The notes under the pieces: generated by a model
The model's input: the letters and a program-made list of their open reading frames with translations, nothing else
Told to the model about the DNA's origin: nothing
Databases searched by the model: none
Position numbers and translations under genes: made by a program
Source of the DNA: Nitrospirota bacterium
GTDB lineage: Bacteria > Nitrospirota > Thermodesulfovibrionia > UBA6902 > BMS3Bbin08
Length of the DNA stretch: 5,750 nt
Assembly: GCA_030637135.1 (NCBI GenBank)
Contig: DAOVVO010000086.1
Location: forward strand, 1 to 5,750
Reading direction: 5' to 3'
Shown here: in pieces, positions 1 to 5,750 of the stretch
Layout of the letters: each line of letters begins with the position of its first letter
Numbering within the stretch: the first letter of the stretch is position 1

Positions 1-680
1 GGGTTAGTTCTTAAAAACAGAGATGCCTCTTCATGCAGTTTTAGAAATTTATTTATTATATCCACGTTTTTATTTAAAAAATTATTACGTGCAAGAATTC
101 CATAACTTGGATTATGTGGCCAGATCTTTGATGGAGGATAGAGCATCTTACCATCTGCAAAGTGTTGAACTGCAACTGCCAGTGCCGGTGTTCCTACAGC
201 TGCAGACAACTTTCCTTTATACATCTCATCTATAATCTGGTCAGCCCATTGAAAATTTATAACTTCAATATCTTTTTTGAGCTGAAACCTTTCAAGATAG
301 TCCGCTAAAATGACATCATGTATTGAGCCTTTCCCCGGAACCCCGATTTTATATCCGACAAACTGTTTCAGAATTTCGTCGAGTTCCTTTATGCCCGGAT
401 ACCCTTTAAACTGTTTTGTACCGCAGACAACCGTTCCTTCAACATGTCCGCCAGCTATGCATCTGACCGTAGTTCCTTTATCAATGCCGATTATTGCAGG
501 TGGAAGTCCAATGTATGCAAGATCAAGAGCTCTTTTATCAAATGCTTCTACAATTGCAGGACCTGTTCCAAAAAGCGTCCAATCAACCTCAATACCGAGA
601 GCATTTTCAATGTTACCCCGTGCAATTAAAAGAATTGAGGTATGGTAAAATGTGGGAAGATAACCTATCCTGAGTTTCAT
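1..680 (-). CDS. ABC-type substrate-binding-like protein (NMT1/TauA/SsuA family), 3' end outside window
   Basis: The minus strand is open from an ATG at 680-678 to the window edge, giving 226 residues without a stop. The translation begins MKLRIGYLPTFYHTSILLIA and contains GTGPAIVEAFDKRALDLAYI (residues 38-57), then GLPPAI (58-63), IAGGHVEGTVV (75-85) and KIGVPGKGS (111-119). This is the lobe-I pattern of nitrate/sulfonate/taurine-type binding proteins (NMT1-like, type 2 periplasmic fold). Such proteins usually hand a small anion or pyrimidine-like ligand to an ABC permease. No signal peptide or lipobox is present, and an in-frame TAA at 698-696 lies six codons before the ATG, so none can be added upstream (a GTG three codons upstream is the only alternative start). 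AAGGTG about 9 bases before the ATG is a plausible ribosome site. The gene is divergent from secA. Ligand and transporter partners cannot be read from this window. The family call is good; the substrate is unknown. Confidence 0.85.
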   Translation of the reverse strand, partial: MKLRIGYLPTFYHTSILLIARGNIENALGIEVDWTLFGTGPAIVEAFDKRALDLAYIGLPPAIIGIDKGTTVRCIAGGHVEGTVVCGTKQFKGYPGIKELDEILKQFVGYKIGVPGKGSIHDVILADYLERFQLKKDIEVINFQWADQIIDEMYKGKLSAAVGTPALAVAVQHFADGKMLYPPSKIWPHNPSYGILARNNFLNKNVDIINKFLKLHEEASLFLRTN

Positions 681-857
681 ACCTAACACCTTAAATTATA
701 TGAAATACTTCACGGGCCTCATATCACACGTTTAAAACAGTTCTCAGGAAAACCTATTGAAAACATGTATTAAACACCACGGTTCTCTGTTTCTTCTTGA
801 TAATGATTTCTAATGTTTGAAGTACTGTATCACTCTACTCAGAGCTTTTCAAGAACA
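681..857. other. Divergent intergenic region, left part
   Basis: These 177 bases separate the minus-strand binding-protein gene from the inverted-repeat element upstream of secA. I see no open frame of substance, no tRNA or rRNA-like fold and no strong terminator. The only signals are the two candidate minus-strand promoter elements near 824-852 and 695-700. No convincing plus-strand promoter for secA is found here: TTGAAA at 757-762 and TTGATA at 797-802 have no matching -10 box at 16-18 bases. Confidence 0.6.
824..852 (-). promoter_or_regulatory. Possible sigma70-type promoter for the binding-protein gene
   Basis: Read on the minus strand, TTGAAA (852-847) is followed after exactly 17 bases by TACAGT (829-824). 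This matches the -35 box at 5 of 6 and the -10 box at 4 of 6 positions. It would give a leader of roughly 135-140 bases before the ATG at 680. A second minus-strand TATAAT at 700-695 has no good -35 box and would leave only a few bases of leader. The assignment rests on consensus match alone. Confidence 0.3.
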
Positions 858-858
858 A

Positions 859-876
859 TGTAAACCCCGTTAGAGA
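859..876 (+). repeat. Left terminal inverted repeat
   Basis: TGTAAACCCCGTTAGAGA pairs with 1003-1020 at 17 of 18 positions; the single mismatch is G869 against T-equivalent in the partner. One further flanking A/T pair (858 with 1021) extends the match to 18 of 19. Confidence 0.85.
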
Positions 877-974
877 AAGCCACCGATGAAACCAGTGGTG
901 TAGTGATTACCTTTCAGAGCCGCAGTGGTTCACCCCGTAAGAGACCAAAGGTCTTATGGGGTAGAAAGCCACCG
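874..974 (+). repeat. 12-bp direct repeat inside the element
   Basis: AGAAAGCCACCG occurs exactly at 874-885 and again at 963-974. Each copy follows a motif related to the terminal repeat: CCCCGTTAG before the first and TTATGGGGT before the second. This suggests an internal duplication or a composite origin of the element. Confidence 0.8.
932..962. repeat. Central hairpin built from copies of the terminal motif
   Basis: ACCCCGTAA (932-940) pairs with TTATGGGGT (954-962) with one G-T wobble. GACC (943-946) pairs with GGTC (950-953) around an AAA loop, leaving a two-base GA bulge. The stem is therefore about 13 pairs. It has no following T-run, so it is not a standard intrinsic terminator. The left arm plus flank (931-944) matches the terminal repeat at 12 of 14 positions. 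Confidence 0.75.
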
Positions 975-1002
975 TTGGCGCATACCGTTAGATATTATAA
1001 AA

Positions 1003-1020
1003 TCTCTAAAGGGGTTTACA
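1003..1020 (-). repeat. Right terminal inverted repeat
   Basis: TCTCTAAAGGGGTTTACA is the inverted partner of 859-876. Its outer end reads TTTACA (1015-1020), a 5 of 6 match to a -35 box. The spacing to the TATAAT at 1042-1047 is 21 bases, too long for a standard promoter. Confidence 0.85.
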
Positions 1021-1041
1021 TAAAATATATATTTTATTTGT

Positions 1042-1047
1042 TATAAT
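1042..1047 (+). promoter_or_regulatory. Possible -10 box just before secA
   Basis: A perfect TATAAT lies 9 bases before the secA ATG. If used, transcription would start at about 1054-1057 and give a nearly leaderless message. No good -35 box is found at 16-18 bases upstream, where the sequence is A/T-rich; the nearest candidate is TTTACA at 1015-1020 with a 21-base spacer. The surrounding region is very A/T-rich, so the match may be chance. Confidence 0.25.
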
Positions 1048-1056
1048 AATGAGATT

Positions 1057-3738
1057 ATGATAGGGATTTTAACAAAAATAATAGGCTCAAAAAACGAACG
1101 GGAAATAAAAAAACTCTGGGTAACCGTAGAAAAGATCAACTCCCTCGAGCCTTTAATAACCCAGCTTGATGACGCCTCTCTTAAAACCAAAACAAGTGAA
1201 TTCCGCAAGAGACTCCAAACAGACGAAATCCTGGAAGATATTCTCCCTGAGGCATTTGCTGTTGTCAGAGAAACTTCGCGTAGAATCCTTACTATGAGGC
1301 ATTTTGATGTACAGCTTATAGGAGGCATTGTTCTTCACAGCGGCAAAATAGCTGAGATGAAAACAGGTGAAGGTAAAACACTCGCTGCAACCCTTGCAGT
1401 TTATCTGAACGCACTTGATGGTCACGGTGTACATATAATAACGGTAAATGATTATCTGGCTAAAAGAGATACCCAGTGGATGGGCCCTATTTATGACTTT
1501 CTCGGACTTTCTGTCGGTGTTATACAGCATGACGCCTCTTTTATGTACGACCCCTCCCATCACTCCGAGGACAGGAGCCTCCAGAAATTAAGACCAGTAA
1601 CACGACAGGAAGCATATAATGCTGATATTACGTACGGCACGAATAATGAATTCGGCTTTGACTATTTAAGGGATAACATGAACTATGACTTAAGTCATTA
1701 CGTTCAAAGAGAATTAAATTATGCAATTGTAGACGAAGTGGACAGTATCCTGATTGACGAGTCAAGAACTCCGCTTATAATCTCTGGGCCTTCTGAAGAA
1801 TCAACTGACAAATACTACAAGATAGATAAAATAATACCTAAGCTCAGGAAAGATGCTGATTTTAGTATTGATGAAAAGGCACGTTCGGTAATGCTCAGTG
1901 ATGAGGGAAATATAAAAGTTGAAAAACTGCTTGGTGTCGGAAATCTCTATGACCCCTCTAACATTGAACTGGTCCACCACGTCAATCAGGGACTCAGGGC
2001 ACATGCATTATTTAAACGCGATGTCGATTATATCGTTAAGGACAATGAGGTTCTCATTGTCGATGAATTTACAGGCCGCCTGATGCCCGGAAGACGCTGG
2101 TCTGACGGACTGCACCAGGCAATAGAGGCAAAAGAAGGTGTAAAAATTGCCAGTGAAAACCAGACCCTTGCTACAATCACGTTCCAGAATTATTTCAGAA
2201 CGTACAAAAAACTCGCAGGTATGACAGGTACTGCTGATACAGAGGCAGAAGAATTCGCAAAGATATACAATCTTGATGTAATGGTAATCCCGACGAATAA
2301 ACCAATGATAAGGGCGGATTACGCTGATGTAGTTTATAAAACTGAAAAAGGAAAATTCAATGCCGTGATTAACGAAATTGAAGACTGCTATAAAAGAGGT
2401 CAACCTGTCCTTGTAGGAACGATTTCCATAGAAAAGTCAGAATTGCTGAGCTCCATATTGAAAAAGAAAGGTATAAAACACTCTGTTTTAAATGCAAAAT
2501 ATCATGAAAAAGAAGCTGAGATTATCGCACAGGCTGGAAGGAGTCAATCGGTAACCATAGCTACAAACATGGCAGGCAGGGGAACAGACATAGTTTTGGG
2601 AGGCAACCAGGAAGGTCTTGCAAAAGATATCCTGAAAGATAAGAAAGAATATTCCAAAGAAGAGTATGAAGATACATTAACAAAGGCTCAGGAGCTTTGT
2701 AAAAAAGACAGGGAGAAGGTTATAGCTTCCGATGGAGTGCATATTCTGGGCACTGAGAGACACGAGGCACGGAGGATTGACAATCAGTTACGGGGGCGTT
2801 CAGGCCGTCAGGGAGATGCCGGAACATCAAGATTTTATCTCTCACTGGAAGATGACCTTATGAGAATTTTTGGCTCTGAGAGGATTTCAAGTCTTATGGG
2901 AAACCTCGGTATGGACGAATCTCAACCCATAGAACACAGGTGGATTACAAAAGCAATCGAGAACGCTCAGAAAAAAGTTGAAGCTCATAACTTTGACATA
3001 AGAAAACATCTGCTTGAGTACGATGACGTTATGAATATGCAGAGGACAGAAATCTATACATTCAGGCGAGAAATTCTTACAGGAGACAATCTCAAGGAAA
3101 AGATACTGAAGATGGCAGAGGAAGTACTCGAGGGGCTCTTATCCATCTATTGTCCTGAAGACAAACACCCTGAGGAATGGGACCTTAACGGATTCAAGGA
3201 CGCCCTTTTTAGAGACTTTTCCATTCATCCTGTTATAGACGCAAAACCCCTGGAAGAACTTCGTCATGCGCTCTCTGATGAGATAAAAACGGCATACGAG
3301 AATAAAGAAAAAGAAATCGGAACCGATGCGCTCAGATATATAGAAAAGGTAATATTACTCCAGGTTGTTGATACTCAGTGGAAAGATCACCTTTTAGGCA
3401 TGGACCATCTCAAGGAAGGAATTGGACTCAGAGGTTATGGACAGAGAGACCCGCTCGTCGAATATAAAAAAGAGGCCTTTGAAGCCTTTTCCGAATTGAG
3501 CGGAAGAATTGAATCCGAGGTTGTGAGCAGGCTTTTCAAAATTCAGATTGCCAAAGAAGATGATGCCAGACGGAAAGTTATGTTAAAGCCTGCAAAAGTT
3601 CAGTATAACAAAGGAAATGATGGAGGAGAAAAACCCCGGACAGTGGTCAAAGACAAAAAAATCGGAAGAAATGATCCCTGTATTTGTGGAAGTGGGAAAA
3701 AATATAAAAAATGTTGTGGAATGAGCTATGCAAAATAA
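1057..3738 (+). CDS. secA: Preprotein translocase ATPase SecA
   Basis: This is a full-length 893-residue SecA, the ATPase that drives unfolded preproteins through SecYEG at the inner membrane. Visible in order: an N-terminal MIGILTKIIGSKNERE start; Walker A TGEGKT (103-108); the TNNEFGFDYLRDNM signature (195-208); Walker B/DEAD-like VDEVDSILIDE (225-235); the preprotein cross-linking region (about 230-370); LAGMTGTA (386-393); the second RecA fold with TNMAGRGTDI (503-512) and QLRGRSGRQGD carrying the arginine finger (577-587); the helical scaffold with WKDHLLGMDHL (775-785); and a C-terminal SEC-C zinc-binding tail with C875, C877, C886 and C887. All catalytic motifs are intact. The ribosome site is weak (only GAG near 1051), and a TATAAT lies 9 bases upstream. 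The start is supported by family alignment. The stop overlaps the next gene by 11 bases. Identification is essentially certain. Confidence 0.99.
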   Translation: MIGILTKIIGSKNEREIKKLWVTVEKINSLEPLITQLDDASLKTKTSEFRKRLQTDEILEDILPEAFAVVRETSRRILTMRHFDVQLIGGIVLHSGKIAEMKTGEGKTLAATLAVYLNALDGHGVHIITVNDYLAKRDTQWMGPIYDFLGLSVGVIQHDASFMYDPSHHSEDRSLQKLRPVTRQEAYNADITYGTNNEFGFDYLRDNMNYDLSHYVQRELNYAIVDEVDSILIDESRTPLIISGPSEESTDKYYKIDKIIPKLRKDADFSIDEKARSVMLSDEGNIKVEKLLGVGNLYDPSNIELVHHVNQGLRAHALFKRDVDYIVKDNEVLIVDEFTGRLMPGRRWSDGLHQAIEAKEGVKIASENQTLATITFQNYFRTYKKLAGMTGTADTEAEEFAKIYNLDVMVIPTNKPMIRADYADVVYKTEKGKFNAVINEIEDCYKRGQPVLVGTISIEKSELLSSILKKKGIKHSVLNAKYHEKEAEIIAQAGRSQSVTIATNMAGRGTDIVLGGNQEGLAKDILKDKKEYSKEEYEDTLTKAQELCKKDREKVIASDGVHILGTERHEARRIDNQLRGRSGRQGDAGTSRFYLSLEDDLMRIFGSERISSLMGNLGMDESQPIEHRWITKAIENAQKKVEAHNFDIRKHLLEYDDVMNMQRTEIYTFRREILTGDNLKEKILKMAEEVLEGLLSIYCPEDKHPEEWDLNGFKDALFRDFSIHPVIDAKPLEELRHALSDEIKTAYENKEKEIGTDALRYIEKVILLQVVDTQWKDHLLGMDHLKEGIGLRGYGQRDPLVEYKKEAFEAFSELSGRIESEVVSRLFKIQIAKEDDARRKVMLKPAKVQYNKGNDGGEKPRTVVKDKKIGRNDPCICGSGKKYKKCCGMSYAK

Positions 3739-5155
3739 ATATCTTAAAAAAAACAAGATGCATAAAATTCTGTTCCTGGACAAAGGTAATTCTTCAATTA
3801 AAAACTTCCAGGAAATCCTGAAGGATAAAGAATTTACATTCTTAAACGCACAATCTCCTGAAAAGGCACTCCATTCTCTCAAAAACAATGGTGTTGATTT
3901 AATTATAGTTGATAATATTTTTTTTACAACAGCTGATAGTTTTGAATTATTTAAAAACCTCTCAACGTCTATCCCCAAAATGGTTATTACCCAAGACAAT
4001 AATTTCAAAGGTATGGGGCGATGGGCTAAAGACAGCCTTACAACTCCTTTGTATTTACCGGTTTCTTTTAATAAATTCCAGTATCATGTTGAAAAACTCG
4101 TAAGAGTAAAAGCACTATCAGAGGAGAATCATCAACTACACGCCAGTCTGAAGATCAAAAACAAGGAGCTCAATTTTTTCAAGGACATTACCAAAATCTT
4201 TACTTCATCATTAGAGTTAAACAAACTTATAACTCCAATTATGAAAAAAACTCAATCTATGATAGGAGCTGAGGCATGGTTTATCCTTTTTATTGATGAA
4301 GAAAAAGGTGAGTTTTTTATGGGAAACGCATGGAAGAAAAAATCTAAAGAAATACATAAATTCAGAACCAGGATAGACGATGATACTGTCAGCCGGGTTG
4401 CAAAAAACGGCACCTCTTTAATAGTGCCTGATATTTCCAAAGATGCACGTTTTAACAGGAAGATAGACAAGGTGCTCCATATTAAGACCATGTCTTTAAT
4501 GTGTATTCCCATAAAGATTAAAGACAAGGTAATAGGAATCATCGAAATTGTTAATAAAGTTACAGGAGATCCTTTTGCAAGAGAAGATTTAGACATAGTG
4601 AATCAAGCTGCTATGGCCGTTGAGCGTGCGTTCTTATATAAAAAAATGGAAGAACTCACAATCACCGATGATCTTACAAATTTATTCAACCTTCGTTACT
4701 TAAACCGGGCTATTGAATTAGAAATAGACCGTTCCAACAGGTTTGGTCTTGCCCTCACGCTCATATTTATGGATATTGATTACTTTAAAAAAATTAATGA
4801 CAGACATGGGCACCTTGTAGGAAGCAGGATACTTATGGAAATGTCACACCTTTTATTGAAAAACTTAAGGACTATAGATATCGTTGCCAGATACGGAGGA
4901 GATGAATTCGTTATAGTGTTACCCCAGACTTCTCTGAATATCGGTTTTCAGGTAGCTGAAAGGCTACGGAGAAGCGTGGAGAAGCATGTATTTTTAAAAC
5001 ACGAGGGGTATTCATTTAAGCTAACTGCAAGTTTTGGTATTGCAGCTTATCCGGAAAATGCTAAAACCAAAGAAGAACTGCTCAATATCGCTGACAAGGA
5101 AATGTATAGAGGAAAACATTCAACACGAAACATCGTCTATGCTGCATCAAAATAA
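3728..5155 (+). CDS. Receiver-GAF-GGDEF nucleotidyl cyclase, Hypr-like (possible cGAMP synthase)
   Basis: This 475-residue soluble protein has three domains. A receiver-like domain (about 12-125) has D18, candidate phospho-acceptor D62 in VDLIIVDN and T88. The invariant Lys of the KP pair is replaced by Leu (L110 before P111), and only one of the two usual early acidic residues is present. A helical linker leads to a GAF domain (about 150-305), then a DDLTNLFN linker and a GGDEF domain (about 310-470). GGDEF is intact at 390-394. The first metal Asp is D349 in FMDIDYFKKIND, and the inhibitory RxxD site is R381-D384. The residue matching the guanine-contacting Asp (PleD D344) is Ser366 in GHLVGS, as in Hypr enzymes that make 3',3'-cGAMP. 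The product could still be c-di-GMP or a mixture. The chosen ATG overlaps the secA stop and has GGA 7 bases upstream. ATG at 3758 (MHKILFLDKG) fits a receiver start well but has no clear ribosome site. Confidence 0.93.
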   Translation: MQNKYLKKNKMHKILFLDKGNSSIKNFQEILKDKEFTFLNAQSPEKALHSLKNNGVDLIIVDNIFFTTADSFELFKNLSTSIPKMVITQDNNFKGMGRWAKDSLTTPLYLPVSFNKFQYHVEKLVRVKALSEENHQLHASLKIKNKELNFFKDITKIFTSSLELNKLITPIMKKTQSMIGAEAWFILFIDEEKGEFFMGNAWKKKSKEIHKFRTRIDDDTVSRVAKNGTSLIVPDISKDARFNRKIDKVLHIKTMSLMCIPIKIKDKVIGIIEIVNKVTGDPFAREDLDIVNQAAMAVERAFLYKKMEELTITDDLTNLFNLRYLNRAIELEIDRSNRFGLALTLIFMDIDYFKKINDRHGHLVGSRILMEMSHLLLKNLRTIDIVARYGGDEFVIVLPQTSLNIGFQVAERLRRSVEKHVFLKHEGYSFKLTASFGIAAYPENAKTKEELLNIADKEMYRGKHSTRNIVYAASK

Positions 5156-5174
5156 CATCATGCTGTTTTATATT

Positions 5175-5202
5175 TTTACTCGGATTTTAAGATATTTATA
5201 AT
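5175..5202 (+). promoter_or_regulatory. Possible sigma70-type promoter for the PAS gene
   Basis: TTTACT (5175-5180, 4 of 6 match to the -35 consensus) is followed after 16 bases by a perfect TATAAT (5197-5202). Transcription would start near 5209 and give a leader of about 145 bases. The region is A/T-rich, so chance matches are common. Confidence 0.35.
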
Positions 5203-5340
5203 TTTTCTACTGGTCTCCTGTGGAATTGCGTGGACTAATGAGACTCATATCTGTTTTTTTTATATTCTAAACTTTTTTCTGGAATCGACTTTTATATTTC
5301 TATTCAACTGAAAAACAGGACAGGGTATTTTCTGAAGAAC

Positions 5341-5346
5341 AGAGGA
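5341..5346 (+). promoter_or_regulatory. Ribosome binding site of the PAS gene
   Basis: AGAGGA lies 8 bases before the ATG at 5355. It decides the start: the frame is open upstream only to a TAA at 5268-5270 and holds no other ATG, GTG or TTG in between. Confidence 0.7.
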
Positions 5347-5354
5347 TTCAGAAA

Positions 5355-5750
5355 ATGATTGGCTGGAGACATAAAAACTTTCGTGAAATGCTCGATAACA
5401 TGGCAAATGGCCTGTATTTCGTGGATTCGGAAGGAATAATACAATACTGGAACACAACCTCTGAAGCTCTCACGGGTTATACTGTACAGGAGATAACCGG
5501 CACACACTTTGAAAAGACCCCTCTCAGATATGAAGATAAACGGGGTAACGCATTACTCCTTTACGAGCACCCTATAACACTCTGTTTTCAAAAAAGACAG
5601 CCCGTCAGTAAAAATCTCTTCGTCAGAACAAAAGACAACAGGACAATTCATATCGAAGAGAATGCAACGCCGCTCTTCAAAAAGAGTAAAATGATCGGGG
5701 TAGTTTCAATATTCAGGGATGTTTCACGCTGTATTCAGATAGCGGAAACA
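5355..5750 (+). CDS. PAS-domain sensory/signalling protein, 3' end outside window
   Basis: The frame is open from ATG 5355 to the window end, giving exactly 132 codons. The product starts MIGWRHKNFREMLDNMANGL and continues YFVDSEGIIQYWN (21-33), then ALTGYTVQEITG (38-49), a textbook PAS fold start. It ends the domain with GVVSIFRDVS (115-124), the typical PAS C-terminal strand, before a helix that would lead into an output domain. There is no membrane segment or signal peptide in the visible part, so it appears cytosolic. The effector lies beyond the window; histidine kinase, GGDEF/EAL or sigma54-activator outputs are all common after such a domain. It follows the GAF-GGDEF gene on the same strand, so a shared signalling role is plausible but not shown. 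No cofactor-binding residue can be assigned with confidence. Confidence 0.88.
   Translation, partial: MIGWRHKNFREMLDNMANGLYFVDSEGIIQYWNTTSEALTGYTVQEITGTHFEKTPLRYEDKRGNALLLYEHPITLCFQKRQPVSKNLFVRTKDNRTIHIEENATPLFKKSKMIGVVSIFRDVSRCIQIAET

Larger units (their letters stand above)
858..1021. mobile_element. MITE-like element with 19-bp terminal inverted repeats
   Basis: The segment begins ATGTAAACCCCGTTAGAGA (858-876) and ends TCTCTAAAGGGGTTTACAT (1003-1021). These are inverted repeats matching at 18 of 19 positions. It is non-coding and 164 bases long, with internal copies of the end motif and a strong central hairpin. That is the architecture of a miniature inverted-repeat transposable element. 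TA dinucleotides lie symmetrically inside both ends (861-862 and 1017-1018). They would fit a Tc1/IS630-type TA target duplication with termini starting AACCCC. No longer target duplication is visible. It sits 35 bases before the secA start codon. The main alternative is a structured intergenic repeat of REP/BIME type, or a secA leader structure. Copy number in the genome would decide, and it cannot be seen here. Confidence 0.6.
5156..5354. other. Leader region of the PAS gene
   Basis: These 199 bases between the cyclase stop and the next ATG are A/T-rich and hold no supported gene. They contain a possible promoter (5175-5202), a 10-bp-phased GTGGA pair at 5220-5224 and 5230-5234, a perfect ATGAG-A-CTCAT palindrome at 5238-5248, and a T-run at 5253-5261. 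The palindrome has too small a loop to be an intrinsic terminator, so readthrough from secA and the cyclase gene into the PAS gene is possible. Confidence 0.5.

Noticed and set aside
310..648. Plus-strand open frame of 112 codons
   Set aside because: It lies wholly opposite the binding-protein gene, which has clear family motifs. The plus-strand translation has low-complexity Ser/Pro content and no recognisable domain.
859..1020. GEMM (c-di-GMP/cGAMP) riboswitch upstream of secA
   Set aside because: The AAAGCCACCG stretch resembles part of the GEMM core and the neighbouring cyclase makes this tempting. However, the conserved CACGCACAGGGCAAACC-type 5' part and the GGUAGC/GGGUUACC 3' part are not found, and the segment is better explained by its inverted-repeat architecture.
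858..1021. CRISPR array
   Set aside because: The repeated motif is short, occurs in both orientations and has irregular spacing, with no uniform spacers.
1049..1060. Tiny upstream frame ATG AGA TTA TGA overlapping the secA start
   Set aside because: It is three codons long with no ribosome site. Overlap with the secA ATG is most likely chance in an A/T-rich stretch.
3583..4008. Minus-strand open frame of 141 codons across the secA/cyclase junction
   Set aside because: It is antisense to two well-supported genes and shows no family motif; A/T-rich codon bias explains the open frame.
5156..5190. Intrinsic terminator after the cyclase gene
   Set aside because: Only a weak GCAT/ATGC pairing and scattered T-rich sequence are present. 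No GC-rich stem precedes a T-run.
5211..5235. Sigma54 promoter in the PAS leader
   Set aside because: TGG and TTGC elements are present, but the GG-to-GC spacing is not the required 10 bases.

Overview
The window carries four protein genes and one small repeat-like element. Two of the genes run off the window edges. It reads as a chromosomal segment from a Gram-negative-type bacterium of moderate-to-low GC. The SecA has a QHD...REAY-type stretch ahead of its TNNEFGFDYLRDNM signature and a cysteine-rich SEC-C tail. From memory this resembles SecA of Nitrospirota and neighbouring deep-branching or deltaproteobacterial groups. That placement is inference and has not been searched.

Layout from left to right. 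Positions 1-680, minus strand: the N-terminal 226 residues of a periplasmic-binding-protein-like (NMT1/TauA/SsuA-type) protein with no signal peptide; its 3' end lies outside the window. Positions 681-1056: a 376-base divergent intergenic region. Its right half (858-1021) is a compact element with near-perfect 19-bp terminal inverted repeats and further internal copies of the same motif, looking like a MITE inserted just upstream of secA. Positions 1057-3738, plus strand: complete secA. Positions 3728-5155, plus strand, overlapping the secA stop by 11 bases: a receiver-GAF-GGDEF protein. Positions 5156-5354: a non-coding leader with a possible promoter. Positions 5355-5750, plus strand: the start of a PAS-domain sensory protein cut by the window end.

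The most interesting signal is in the GGDEF protein. The catalytic GGDEF motif and the RxxD inhibitory site are intact. However, the guanine-contacting Asp of canonical diguanylate cyclases (the D of NDxxGHxxGD) is Ser (S366). This is the substitution associated with hybrid-promiscuous (Hypr) GGDEF enzymes that make 3',3'-cGAMP. The N-terminal receiver keeps a candidate phospho-acceptor Asp but has lost the invariant Lys, so its control may not be ordinary phosphorylation.

Together, secA and the cyclase look translationally coupled, and a PAS sensor follows on the same strand. The right half is therefore an export ATPase followed by a second-messenger and sensory cluster. A functional link between protein export and the signalling genes is not shown by the sequence and may simply be operon placement.
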